NCBI GenBank assembly: GCA_012103325.1 | Contig: WLWY01000001.1 | Span: forward strand, 1,741,019-1,805,018 | Origin: Alphaproteobacteria bacterium | GTDB lineage: Bacteria; Pseudomonadota; Alphaproteobacteria; UBA8366; GCA-2717185 | Direction of reading: 5' to 3' | DNA length: 64,000 nt | In this document: in pieces, positions 42,979-51,636 of the stretch | Layout: the number at the start of each line of letters is the position of its first letter | How positions within the stretch are numbered: the stretch's first letter is position 1 | Translations under genes and position numbers: made by a program | The notes under the pieces: model-generated | Database searches by the model: none | Told to the model about the DNA's origin: nothing | What the model saw: only the letters and a program-made list of their open reading frames with translations

Positions 42979-43947
42979 ATGGCGGAAACAGTTCTTGAAC
43001 TCGATGACCTGACAATTCGATTTAAGCTGAAGCGCGGCGAACTTACCGCCGTCAATGGTGTTTCATTCAAAGTTAAGCGCGGGGAAACGTTTGGGCTGGT
43101 CGGCGAGTCCGGTTCCGGCAAAACGGTCACGGCGCGGTCGATCATGCGGTTGGTCCCAACACCCCCGGGCGAAATCGTCCGCGGCAAAGTGCTCTTCGAG
43201 GGCGATAGCGTCTACGACAAGTCGGATCAGGAAATGCGGGAGATGCGTGGCAAGAAAGTCGCCATGGTTTTCCAGGAACCGATGAGCGCCCTGAACCCGG
43301 TTTTCACCGTTGGTGACCAGATCGGCGACGCCTTGCGAACGAATTTGGGGATGACGAAGCAGGAGGCAAACGAGCGCGTTGTCGAGCTGCTGCAACTCGT
43401 CGGTATTCCCTCTCCCGCTTCGCGCCTGGACAGCTATGTGCATGAGTTCAGCGGTGGCATGCGGCAACGCGTTATGCTGGCGATGGCGCTGAGCTGCGAT
43501 CCGACATTCCTGATCGCCGATGAGCCGACAACGGCACTCGACGTGACAATTCAGGCGGTCATCCTCGATCTCATCACGCAGATGATCGATCGGTTTGGCA
43601 TGTCGCTCATCTTTATCACCCACAATCTTGGCGTTGTGGCGCATGCCTGTGACACCATCGGCGTCATGTATGCGTCGCATATCGTGGAGCTTGGGGACAA
43701 ACGAGAGCTCTTCAAGAATCCGCAACACCCTTATACGCAAGGTTTGCTGAACTCGATCCCACGGCTCGATCAGCAATCAAAGTATCTGACGCCCATCAAG
43801 GGGCTGGTTTGCAACATGATGAGCCCGCCAACAGGGTGCAAATTCCATCCGCGTTGCGATCACGCGATGGATGTGTGTCGCAAGGAGATACCGCAACTGA
43901 AAGAGGTTGCGCCTGGCCATTTCGCGGCGTGTCATCTGCATAACTAA
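42979..43947 (+). CDS. dppD: Peptide/nickel-type ABC transporter ATPase (DppD-like)
   Basis: 322 residues from ATG 42979, where the family-typical MAETVLELDDLTIRFK begins; a GTG at 42940 could add 13 residues. Walker A is LVGESGSGKTVTARSIMRL, the signature HEFSGGMRQRVMLAMALS and Walker B LIADEPTTALDVTI. The C-terminal oligopeptide-transporter extension has the clustered cysteine GCKFHPRCDHAMDVCRKEIP. It powers import together with the next ATPase and the convergent DppB/DppC permeases. It is 24 bases upstream of dppF. Confidence 0.9.
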   Translation: MAETVLELDDLTIRFKLKRGELTAVNGVSFKVKRGETFGLVGESGSGKTVTARSIMRLVPTPPGEIVRGKVLFEGDSVYDKSDQEMREMRGKKVAMVFQEPMSALNPVFTVGDQIGDALRTNLGMTKQEANERVVELLQLVGIPSPASRLDSYVHEFSGGMRQRVMLAMALSCDPTFLIADEPTTALDVTIQAVILDLITQMIDRFGMSLIFITHNLGVVAHACDTIGVMYASHIVELGDKRELFKNPQHPYTQGLLNSIPRLDQQSKYLTPIKGLVCNMMSPPTGCKFHPRCDHAMDVCRKEIPQLKEVAPGHFAACHLHN

Positions 43948-43971
43948 TTCAGATATTTAGGAAAACGACAG

Positions 43972-44949
43972 ATGACCGAAAACATTCTCGAAGTTCAGGG
44001 CCTTACCAAGCACTTCATGCTGGATAACGATACGGTTTCCCGGATTGCGGGGAAAACGCGAACCCTGAAAGCCGTTGACGGCATCGATTTCTTTATCAAG
44101 CGCGGGGAGACCCTGGGTTTGGTGGGGGAAAGCGGCTGCGGCAAATCGACGACAGCGCGGTTGATCACCCGTTTGGTTGAGCCGAGTGCCGGCAATGTCA
44201 TGTTGGAGGGAGAGAACATTCTCGACTTCAACCGGTCGCAAATGCAGGACGTCCGCAAGAAGGTCCAGCTGGTGTTCCAGGATCCGTACAGTTCGCTGAA
44301 CCCGCGTAAGACGATCATGCAAATCCTGAGCCGACCGCTGGAGGTCCACAATCTGGCAACGACCTGGTCCGAGAAACGGCACAGAGTGTTGGAACTTTTA
44401 GGGCTCGTCGGATTGGCCGAGGAGCATGCGGACCGCTATCCGCATGAGTTCAGTGGAGGGCAGCGTCAACGCATCGCCATCGCGCGTGCGCTCGCGGTGA
44501 GCCCGGAATTGATCATCGGTGATGAGCCCGTTTCCGCGCTTGATGTCTCGATTCAGGCGCAGATCTTGAACCTGTTTCGGGATCTACAGGAAAAGTTCTC
44601 TCTAACATATCTGTTTATTGCGCATGATTTGAGCGTCATCCGTCATATCAGCGACCGGGTTGCGGTTATGTATGTCGGAAAAATCGTCGAAGCGGGCGGT
44701 GTCGAGGACATCTTCGAAAGGCCTCAGCATCCCTATACCAAGGCTTTGCTCGAAGCGGTGCCCGAGGCTGACCCGGATAAGCCGCCGCCGCACCTGGTTC
44801 TCAAGGGCGAAGTTGCGACGCCGATCGACCCGCCGCCCGGTTGCCGGCTTTGCGCCCGTTGTCCGCTCGCGGATGATTATTGTGCGGAAGTATCGCCGGA
44901 GCTGCGCGACACCGGAGACGGCCGCTACGTCGCCTGCCATAAGGTTTAG
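43972..44949 (+). CDS. dppF: Peptide/nickel-type ABC transporter ATPase (DppF-like)
   Basis: 325 residues. LVGESGCGKSTTARLITRLV is Walker A, HEFSGGQRQRIAIARALAVS the signature, and IIGDEPVSALDVSI Walker B. The carboxy extension carries CRLCARCPLADDYCAE, the family's cysteine cluster. It pairs with DppD as the heterodimeric motor. Downstream lies a double terminator, on the other side of which the permease genes end in the opposite direction. Confidence 0.9.
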   Translation: MTENILEVQGLTKHFMLDNDTVSRIAGKTRTLKAVDGIDFFIKRGETLGLVGESGCGKSTTARLITRLVEPSAGNVMLEGENILDFNRSQMQDVRKKVQLVFQDPYSSLNPRKTIMQILSRPLEVHNLATTWSEKRHRVLELLGLVGLAEEHADRYPHEFSGGQRQRIAIARALAVSPELIIGDEPVSALDVSIQAQILNLFRDLQEKFSLTYLFIAHDLSVIRHISDRVAVMYVGKIVEAGGVEDIFERPQHPYTKALLEAVPEADPDKPPPHLVLKGEVATPIDPPPGCRLCARCPLADDYCAEVSPELRDTGDGRYVACHKV

Positions 44950-44956
44950 ATCAACG

Positions 44957-44987
44957 AAAAAAAGGGCCGCTTCGTAAAAGGCGGCCC
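44957..44987 (-). terminator. Intrinsic terminator for the - strand permease operon
   Basis: GGGCCGC (44964-44970) and GCGGCCC (44981-44987) pair around a 10-base loop; on the reverse strand the hairpin is followed by seven T (44963-44957). It ends transcription coming from dppC, just before that transcript would run into dppF antisense. Confidence 0.8.
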
Positions 44988-45005
44988 GGAATTATCGATC
45001 ATAAG

Positions 45006-45042
45006 CGGGAACGGCCGATTACAGCCGTTCCCGTTATTTTTT
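45006..45042 (+). terminator. Intrinsic terminator for the + strand dppDF operon
   Basis: CGGGAACGGC (45006-45015) and GCCGTTCCCG (45024-45033) form a perfect 10-base stem with an 8-base loop, followed on the + strand by TTATTTTTT. It stops transcription from dppF. Its 3' end lies only 2 bases from the dppC stop codon on the opposite strand. Confidence 0.85.
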
Positions 45043-45044
45043 GC

Positions 45045-45995
45045 TTATCGTTCGGCCATCCGTGGGTCGATGATGTCACGCAATCCATCGCCGAACAGAT
45101 TGAACGCCAGCACCGTGTAACAAATGGCGAGTCCGGGATATACCGCAATCATCGGGTTGGACTCCATGTGCTCCCGTGCCGCACTGAGGTCAGCGCCCCA
45201 GTCTGGCGTCGGTGGCGGTGTGCCAAGGCCAAGGAACGACAGGGCAGCGATAATAAGAATGACGAAGCCCAGTCTGACAGTCGCATTCACAATCAGTGGC
45301 GACAGGCAATTTGGCAGAATTTGCCGCATCGCGATATAAAGGTTGCTTTCGCCGATCGTATGCGACGCTTCCACATATTCCTTCTGCTTTTCGATTAGAA
45401 CCGAGCTGCGAACGAGACGTGCCGCTTCGGGAAAAAAAGCGAATCCGAGTGCGAAAATTAATATGAGGTCGTTCCAAAATCCCTCAAGATGCCACTCTCG
45501 AGCAAGGGTTACAATGAGCAAATAGAGGAGGATTCCGGGAAAAGCCAATAATCCATCCACGGCGCGCATTCCTATGGAATCGACCCACCCTCCGTAATAG
45601 CCGGACAGCACGCCATAGGGAATGCCGATCGCCAAGCCAAAGATGACGGCGAAGATTGCGATCGATACCAGGCGCCGCCCGCCCCATAACACGCGTGAGT
45701 AGATATCCCGGCCATATCGGTCGGTACCAAAATAATGTTCCGCGCTGGCGTCCTGCCGGAAAGCCGTATAGTCCTGCTTGACCGGGTCGTATTTGGCAAT
45801 GATGGGGGTCAGCAGCAGGACGATCAGCAGCGACACGAGCATCAACGCGCCGATAAGGGCGGTTTTACTCTTATAAAGTTCGCCGAGCGCGTCTTGCATG
45901 ATAAGGCGGTAGCGCGCCATGCGCTCCGCTAGTGTCGGCGGCTTGATCGCCTCTTCAATCGAGCGGCGTCCGTTTTGTAGATCTGTACTTGCCAT
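45045..45995 (-). CDS. dppC: Peptide-type ABC transporter permease (DppC/OppC-like)
   Basis: 316 residues. About six hydrophobic helices; the N-terminal OppC domain (YKSKTALIGALMLVSLLIVL) is followed by the periplasmic segment HYFGTDRYGRDIYSRVLWGG, the best-known DppC signature. The EAA loop for ATPase contact is YVEASHTIGESNLYIAMRQI with LPNCLSPLIVNATV. It lies 13 bases downstream of dppB and is the last gene of the - strand unit. Substrate class is peptides, nickel or oligosaccharides; sequence does not decide. Confidence 0.9.
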   Translation of the reverse strand: MASTDLQNGRRSIEEAIKPPTLAERMARYRLIMQDALGELYKSKTALIGALMLVSLLIVLLLTPIIAKYDPVKQDYTAFRQDASAEHYFGTDRYGRDIYSRVLWGGRRLVSIAIFAVIFGLAIGIPYGVLSGYYGGWVDSIGMRAVDGLLAFPGILLYLLIVTLAREWHLEGFWNDLILIFALGFAFFPEAARLVRSSVLIEKQKEYVEASHTIGESNLYIAMRQILPNCLSPLIVNATVRLGFVILIIAALSFLGLGTPPPTPDWGADLSAAREHMESNPMIAVYPGLAICYTVLAFNLFGDGLRDIIDPRMAER

Positions 45996-46008
45996 GGGAC
46001 CGCTCCTC

Positions 46009-46959
46009 TTAATTCAGCGCAACGCGTGGGTTCAAGACGCGATACAACAAGTCGACCAGCAGATTTACGCAAACGACGATAATCCCGAGAACCAGGATAC
46101 CAGCCTGAATCAGAGGATAGTCGTGATCGATGATCGCCAGATAGATCGCTTGGCCAATGCCGGGCCAGGCAAAAATGGTTTCAAGCACGACTGTGCCGCC
46201 AAGCAGATTTGCCAGTTGAAGTCCGCTAATGGTAATCGTGGGAATCAACGCATTGCGCAACGTGTATTTGTAGATAACTTTCGGTTCTGAAAATCCTAAG
46301 GACCGGGCCGTATCGACATATTCCTTATTCATTTCGTCCAGCATACTGGAACGGGTCAGTCGCGTCGTATATGCCGCCTGCCGGAAACCAACAGCCAAGG
46401 CAGGCAAAATAAGATAATACAGGCTTTGCCCAAGGTCTTCGAAAGGACTGACATAACCGGATGAAGGCAGCCATCCAAGATGTAAGGAAAATACAAGAAC
46501 CGCCATAATCGCGAACCAGAACTCAGGTATCGAAATTCCGATGAGCGATGTTACCTGTGCGGCGTAGTCCGTTGCCGAATTTCGTTTAACCGCGGCAATT
46601 GAGCCCAACGGCACCGCAATAATTATCGATAATCCAATGCCGACGAGTCCGAGATACACCGTCGCCGGTATGGATTCGAACAGCTCCACGGAGATGGGAC
46701 GGCGTGTAATCAAAGATTTGCCGAAATCACCCTGCAGCGCCTTACCCAGCCAAATCCCGTATTGCATGTAGATCGGCTTGTCGAGCCCATATTCCTCTTC
46801 CAGAGCCTTTCGAAGCTCGGGATCTTCGGCTTGTTCATCCCCGATCAGCGTATCGATCACATCGCCAGGCAAGAGCTGTACGAATGTGAAGACGACGACC
46901 GTCAGCACGAACAGCACGGGAATCATTTGGAGAATTCGGTTGATTGCGTAAATCAACAT
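46009..46959 (-). CDS. dppB: Peptide-type ABC transporter permease (DppB/OppB-like), copy 1
   Basis: 316 residues, six membrane helices. MLIYAINRILQMIPVLFVLT starts the DppB fold. GDFGKSLITRRPISVELFES and the EAA loop YVDTARSLGFSEPKVIYKYT, then LRNALIPTITISGLQL, are family-typical. It is about four-fifths identical by eye to the second DppB at 49062-50012. The two differ throughout at DNA level, so the duplication is old or one copy was acquired from a relative. It precedes dppC with a 13-base gap. Confidence 0.9.
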   Translation of the reverse strand: MLIYAINRILQMIPVLFVLTVVVFTFVQLLPGDVIDTLIGDEQAEDPELRKALEEEYGLDKPIYMQYGIWLGKALQGDFGKSLITRRPISVELFESIPATVYLGLVGIGLSIIIAVPLGSIAAVKRNSATDYAAQVTSLIGISIPEFWFAIMAVLVFSLHLGWLPSSGYVSPFEDLGQSLYYLILPALAVGFRQAAYTTRLTRSSMLDEMNKEYVDTARSLGFSEPKVIYKYTLRNALIPTITISGLQLANLLGGTVVLETIFAWPGIGQAIYLAIIDHDYPLIQAGILVLGIIVVCVNLLVDLLYRVLNPRVALN

Positions 46960-47049
46960 GATTCAAAAAAACCTCGGAAGTATCCGAATAAGCAGTTGTC
47001 CCGTCTTTACCGCAATTTCGTGGGTGCTTCAGACGGTACCAAACAACGC

Positions 47050-47087
47050 GACCGCGAGACGCACCAGGTCGGTAGCATCTCGCGGTC
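47050..47087 (-). terminator. Hairpin between the binding-protein and permease genes
   Basis: GACCGCGAGA (47050-47059) and TCTCGCGGTC (47078-47087) form a perfect 10-base stem, 20 bases past the substrate-binding-protein stop codon. The sequence following it on the - strand (GCGTTGTTTGG) is only weakly T-rich, so it probably attenuates or protects the message rather than stopping it fully. This would give more binding protein than permease. Confidence 0.5.
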
Positions 47088-47106
47088 TTGCTGTTTCACT
47101 CTCTTC

Positions 47107-48738
47107 TTACGACATCCAAGAGGCGCGTAAGCCGGCACCCTGTGTGCTGTAAGGGCCTGCAAACGCTGGTGAATAGCCTTTGAGGCTCTTAACACCCGCT
47201 TCCAGCAATGGAATATAGTGGGTGTAAAGCATCGGTACTTCTTCGTTCACCATAAGCTCGACAGCTTGATAAAGCTCCAAGCGTTTCGCTTTATCCAAGG
47301 TCTGCTGTGCTTCGAGGATAAGCTTGTCCGCCTTTTCGTTGACGTAGCCGGTGCGCAGCTTGGTCGTTGCCGACTTCGAATAGACGTTTCGGCCGTACCA
47401 GGCATCCGGATCCGGGCGGTAGCTGTTCGCCGTTGAATCAAGGTGGAATTCACCCTTCTGCCATTTTTGCTTCAGGACAGAATACGGGTGGATTTCGTGT
47501 TGCACCTTAAGGCCGACTTCGGAAAGCATCGCGTGAACGATTTCGCCGGTTTGATGCATATAGGCGTAGGCATCGCGCGACGTCAGGATAATCGCCTCGC
47601 CAACGGCACCCGCTTTCTTGATCAGGAAACGCGCTTTGTCCGGATCAAATTCATACGGGCGCTTGACCTCTGGCATGTGCCAAGGGCTGACCTTGCTATA
47701 GAACGCCGGCGCCGATGAGCTCAGCCCGTTGAAGATAGCCTGATGAACCGCTTCATGGTTGATCGCATGTGCTGCCGCCTGGCGAAGCAGTTTGCCGTGC
47801 GGATTCTTGGGCGACATCGGGCCATTTTTCATGTTGAAGCCGATATAGCCGGTACCAACCTGCGGGACGTCCCAAGTGTTGTACTTGTCGCCGTATTTTT
47901 TCTCGAAGCCCGTGGCATCGGCATAGGACATATTGTCAATAAGATCGACTTCGCCGGTCCGGAGTGCCGTCAACCGAACGCGATCTTCCTTCTTCGGGCG
48001 ACCCACGATCGCATCGAGGTAAGGCAGCGCATTGCCTTGCGCATCGGTTTCGTACCAGTTTTCAAAGCGCTCCATTACGGTCGAATCAAACTTTTTCCAA
48101 GACTTGAACTTGAAGGGACCGCAGCCAATGGGATGGTTGTCAGCATTCGCGACGCTGGCAGGCGACATAAGTTGCATCGGATAATAGGTAACGTTCGGAA
48201 TCAGAACCGCGCTCGGGTTCTTCAAATGGCAGCGAATGGTCCATTTGTCCACGACTTCCATTTTGTCGAAGTCCTTGATCGCCGCGCGGACGAACGGGTG
48301 GCCAATTTTCGGGTCGAGAATGCGTTCGAAATTCCACTTTACGGATGCAGCATCGACATCGGCGCCGTCGTGATAGGTCGCGCCCTTGCGAAGGCTGAAG
48401 GTGTAGGTTTTGTTGTCTTTGGAGACTTCACTGCCGACGGCTATGCCAGGAACCGGCTCCATCTTCAGATTCAGATCCATCAACCCCATCGATGTCGCGG
48501 CGAGGGGATGAGAAACATAGTAGTAATAATTGCGGTGCTGATCGAGGCCGCGAGAGTCGGCGCGCGTCGCGAACCGAACTGTGCCGCCGCGTTTGGGATC
48601 GCGTTTGGCAGCTTCGGCCTTGTTGGGAGAGACGCCAACTGCCGCAGCACCGGCAACGGCGCCTGCGGTTCCCAAGAATTGTCGTCGAGTCGGGCCCGTC
48701 TTACTCTCTGGATTGTGTGTCGTTTCGTCTTTTGACAT
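47107..48738 (-). CDS. ABC transporter substrate-binding protein, family 5 (DppA-like), Tat-exported
   Basis: 543 residues from ATG 48738 with GGGAGG upstream; a longer in-frame start lacks a ribosome site. A twin-arginine signal is at 17-23 (TRRQFLG), with the hydrophobic stretch TAGAVAGAAAVGVSP and cleavage near KAEAA. The family-5 fold follows: KRGGTVRFATRADSRGLDQH, TYTFSLRKGATYHDGADVDA (the DGxxxxAxDV block) and SVKWNFERILDP. Such proteins bind peptides, nickel chelates or other solutes. The Tat route suggests folding or cofactor binding before export. It is followed by a hairpin and dppB. Confidence 0.9.
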   Translation of the reverse strand: MSKDETTHNPESKTGPTRRQFLGTAGAVAGAAAVGVSPNKAEAAKRDPKRGGTVRFATRADSRGLDQHRNYYYYVSHPLAATSMGLMDLNLKMEPVPGIAVGSEVSKDNKTYTFSLRKGATYHDGADVDAASVKWNFERILDPKIGHPFVRAAIKDFDKMEVVDKWTIRCHLKNPSAVLIPNVTYYPMQLMSPASVANADNHPIGCGPFKFKSWKKFDSTVMERFENWYETDAQGNALPYLDAIVGRPKKEDRVRLTALRTGEVDLIDNMSYADATGFEKKYGDKYNTWDVPQVGTGYIGFNMKNGPMSPKNPHGKLLRQAAAHAINHEAVHQAIFNGLSSSAPAFYSKVSPWHMPEVKRPYEFDPDKARFLIKKAGAVGEAIILTSRDAYAYMHQTGEIVHAMLSEVGLKVQHEIHPYSVLKQKWQKGEFHLDSTANSYRPDPDAWYGRNVYSKSATTKLRTGYVNEKADKLILEAQQTLDKAKRLELYQAVELMVNEEVPMLYTHYIPLLEAGVKSLKGYSPAFAGPYSTQGAGLRASWMS

Positions 48739-49061
48739 TACATAGCCTCCCTTGGCGTATGACGGCGCTTGGCGCCTGTGAAAACCAACCGCGTCCACGC
48801 GGTGCTCCGTACGACCTTAGTATTATTAACGCTACGGAGAACGCTGGAGATTCTCCACTACGCCTGTTTAGAATTGGTCATGGGAATGTTCTTACAGAAT
48901 TGCCGTTTGCTCAACCATAATCGACACTTTTTTTCGGTTTATAGGGATATTGGGTATCGCTTTATGCATATACAGGGTCACACACAGCGGGCTGGGAATG
49001 ATTCAAGATTTATTGGATAACGGTAGTCTTCTAATGAGAGAATAAAATAACAAATACCAAC
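48739..49061. other. Intergenic region upstream of the substrate-binding protein gene
   Basis: 323 bases between dppB copy 2 and the binding-protein gene, both on the - strand. It is visibly more AT-rich than its surroundings from about 48940 to 49060, with runs such as CTTTTTTT. No convincing gene. The length and composition suggest that the binding-protein gene has its own promoter, but I could not identify clear boxes. Confidence 0.45.
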
Positions 49062-50012
49062 CTAATGTAGGCTGACGCGCGGATTTAATGCCCGATATAG
49101 CAAATCAACCAACAGATTCACGACCACAACGATAACGCCCAATACGAATATGCCTGCCTGGATAAGCGGGTAGTCTCGATCGATTATCGCCAAATAAATG
49201 GCCTGCCCAATGCCGGGCCATGAGAAAATAGTTTCGAGAACGACCGTACCACCGAGCAGATCGGCCAATTGCAGACCGCTGATGGTGATCGTGGGGATCA
49301 TGGCATTGCGCAATGTATATTTGTAGATAACTTTCTTCTCGGAAAACCCGAGCGAGCGTGCGGTATCCACGTATTCTTTGTTCATTTCGTCCAGCATGCT
49401 GGAACGGGTCAGCCGCGTTGTGTACGCCGCCTGACGGAAGCCAATGGCCGCAGCCGGTAATATCAAATAGAGCAAGCTCTGCTTCCAGTCTTCGAAAGGA
49501 CTGACATAGCCGGACGATGGAAGCCATCCGAGGTGCAGGGAGAAAAGCAACACGCACATGATCGCGAACCAGAATTCCGGAATCGAAATGCCGACCAATG
49601 ACGATACCTGTGCGGTGTAATCGATTGGCGTATTTCGTTTAACGGCGGCGATCGATCCTAAAGGCACGGCGATTAAGACCGATATAACGATGCCTGCAAG
49701 CCCGAGATAAACTGTTGCAGGAATAAGCTCGAACAGCTCGACGGCGATGGGCCTGCGCGTTACCAGCGACTTTCCGAAGTCGCCTTGCACCACTTTACCA
49801 AGCCAAATCACATATTGAACGACGACTGGCTTGTCTAACCCGTATTCCTTCATCAAAATATTACGGAGTTCCGGATCCTCCGCTTCTTCGTCCCCGACCA
49901 GCGTATCGATGATGTCGCCTGGGAGGAGGTGCACAAAGGAAAACACCACGAGCGAGAGGATAATGAGTACCGGAATGAGATGAAGAATCCGGTTTATCGT
50001 GTAAATCAACAT
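49062..50012 (-). CDS. Peptide-type ABC transporter permease (DppB/OppB-like), copy 2
   Basis: 316 residues, same length as copy 1 and colinear with it. It starts MLIYTINRILHLIPVLIILS; the periplasmic segment GDFGKSLVTRRPIAVELFEL and the EAA region YVDTARSLGFSEKKVIYKYT are conserved, with substitutions scattered along the chain. No second DppC, DppA or ATPase is next to it. It may be a leftover of a second transporter, or may replace copy 1 in an alternative complex. It lies upstream of the binding-protein gene across a 323-base gap. Confidence 0.88.
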   Translation of the reverse strand: MLIYTINRILHLIPVLIILSLVVFSFVHLLPGDIIDTLVGDEEAEDPELRNILMKEYGLDKPVVVQYVIWLGKVVQGDFGKSLVTRRPIAVELFELIPATVYLGLAGIVISVLIAVPLGSIAAVKRNTPIDYTAQVSSLVGISIPEFWFAIMCVLLFSLHLGWLPSSGYVSPFEDWKQSLLYLILPAAAIGFRQAAYTTRLTRSSMLDEMNKEYVDTARSLGFSEKKVIYKYTLRNAMIPTITISGLQLADLLGGTVVLETIFSWPGIGQAIYLAIIDRDYPLIQAGIFVLGVIVVVVNLLVDLLYRALNPRVSLH

Positions 50013-50158
50013 GCGCTGAGAGTTCCTCCCGCCGGCCGCATTCGGCTTCTATGCCGATCTGCATGGGGCCCGGCGGAAACATAGGCGAGCAGCCCTGTCC
50101 GGTGCAAGGGAAGCGGAGTCGCCTTATCCCTCAATAAAAGTGCTATTCGGGTAAGCTT

Positions 50159-50743
50159 CTAGGCCTTGCCCAGTACTGCCATCCGAAATCGGTCCTTGGC
50201 GAATGCTCCGTCCAGCGAAGGCAGGACGGTGCCTGGCATTTCCGTGGCTATCTTGACGACATAGAATGCGGGTCCGTCGCCCTCATGGATATTGCGGATC
50301 ATTACCGTTAGCTCATCCTGGCTGCGGATCGTTGCTGCTGTCGGGATGCCGGCACCCGTGGCGATCGCCGAGAGGTCAGTGACACCGGCGGTGTGGGTCG
50401 GTTGCCCGCCGGTTTCGCCGTAGCGTTCATTATCCAGCACGACGATCATGAGATTGCGCGGGTGAACGTTGGCGACGGTTGCAAGAGCGCCCATACCCAT
50501 CAGCATATCGCCATCACCCGTAATCACGAGAATTCGATTGTCGGGCTGTGCATTTGCCAAGCCGAGCCCAACCGGAACGGCGAGCCCCATGGCGCCAATC
50601 AAGCAGAAATCTCGTGGATTGTCGGCCGTCGCCGTAATATCCCAGGACGGGGATCCTAGTCCGCCAACGACCAGCAATTCCGGTTTGCGTGGTGCGAGAA
50701 TATCCCGGACCACGTCGCGGCGATGTAACGGCGCTGCGCTCAT
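50159..50743 (-). CDS. ThDP-dependent 2-oxoacid decarboxylase, beta (ThDP-binding) subunit
   Basis: 194 residues from ATG 50743. It carries the ThDP/Mg motif GDGDMLMGMGALATVANVHP and, after about 27 residues, NERYGETGG, as in sulfopyruvate decarboxylase (ComE) and phosphonopyruvate decarboxylase C-terminal halves. ATGA overlap with the alpha gene gives translational coupling. Two-subunit enzymes of this group decarboxylate sulfopyruvate to sulfoacetaldehyde, or phosphonopyruvate. No comC, phosphonate or sulfonate gene accompanies it, so the 2-oxoacid is unresolved. Confidence 0.87.
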   Translation of the reverse strand: MSAAPLHRRDVVRDILAPRKPELLVVGGLGSPSWDITATADNPRDFCLIGAMGLAVPVGLGLANAQPDNRILVITGDGDMLMGMGALATVANVHPRNLMIVVLDNERYGETGGQPTHTAGVTDLSAIATGAGIPTAATIRSQDELTVMIRNIHEGDGPAFYVVKIATEMPGTVLPSLDGAFAKDRFRMAVLGKA

Positions 50744-51261
50744 TCGAACCCCTTCGCGCCGATCAGGCGCTGCGATATGAGAACGGCCGTCGAGCACATA
50801 TTGTTGAAAGCCTGCCCGGCGGCGGCATTAACGGTGTCGGTGATATCTTCGGCACGGTCGACGCGAAACAGCATCACGCCCATCGCTTCCAGCGCCCCCG
50901 GCGCGCCTTGCCCCATCGGCACCTGCCATGGATTGCCTTCGCCCCACTCGCCGCGCATGGTGACGATGGTGAGGAACGGCATGCGGCAGGCCGCAGGCAG
51001 TGCCAGCGCGTTGATCGTGTTGCCGACACCGCTGCTTTGCATCAGCAGGACACCCCGTTGCCCGCCCAGCCAGGCGCCTGCCAGGATACCGACGCCTTCT
51101 TCTTCTGTGGTCAGGGTCGTGACCGACATGTCGTTTTGGGCAGAGCAGAGACGGATCAATTGATCGTGCCCCGCATCGGGTACATGGCAGACTTGCTTGA
51201 TTTCTCGAGCGCAAAGCACCGAGAAGATATCCGATGGCCAATCGGCCGCATCCGTTTTCAT
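50740..51261 (-). CDS. ThDP-dependent 2-oxoacid decarboxylase, alpha subunit
   Basis: 173 residues forming the pyrimidine-binding half: the catalytic-glutamate region TTEEEGVGILAGAWLGGQRG and QSSGVGNTINALALPAACRM. In the family this half binds the aminopyrimidine ring of ThDP and pairs with the beta subunit to build the active site (ComD-like). Its TGA stop overlaps the beta start by 4 bases. The first gene of the run ending in dppB copy 2; the gap between beta and that permease is 146 bases, so common transcription is possible. Confidence 0.87.
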   Translation of the reverse strand: MKTDAADWPSDIFSVLCAREIKQVCHVPDAGHDQLIRLCSAQNDMSVTTLTTEEEGVGILAGAWLGGQRGVLLMQSSGVGNTINALALPAACRMPFLTIVTMRGEWGEGNPWQVPMGQGAPGALEAMGVMLFRVDRAEDITDTVNAAAGQAFNNMCSTAVLISQRLIGAKGFE

Positions 51262-51636
51262 GGGTATCCTGTTGTCTTTGGGGAAGAGAGCGGAATTGTG
51301 GACAAGAAAATAAGATGGTTCCCATCTAAATCTGCGGGAAATTCACGCGCGCCGCTACCATCCTGAGGTTGCGACGCCCTGATTTTCACGATTAACAAAA
51401 AGGGCGCGCGGGATCGCGGTGAGTGCTTTAATCTATGAATCCAATACCTTGAGAAATTATGAAAATGGGTCGAAAAATTAAATAAAATTAGAGATTAATT
51501 AACTCGGCCTTTATTAACTATTCTCTTTAAGTATCAATAGTTTAGTATTGCAATTTGATGAGATTTCGGTATAGTTCGACCACTCTCCTGTTAATGATTA
51601 GGGGCGGTTCGCTTATAGCGTTCCGGGTAATCGAGA
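51262..51636. other. AT-rich divergent intergenic region upstream of flagellin
   Basis: 375 bases between the decarboxylase alpha gene (-) and flagellin (+). The part from about 51450 to 51600 is strongly AT-rich against the surrounding high-GC DNA, as is common upstream of highly expressed flagellin genes. I could not find a confident sigma-28 or sigma-54 box. A GAG directly before the flagellin ATG is the only ribosome-site candidate. No gene is seen. Confidence 0.45.
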
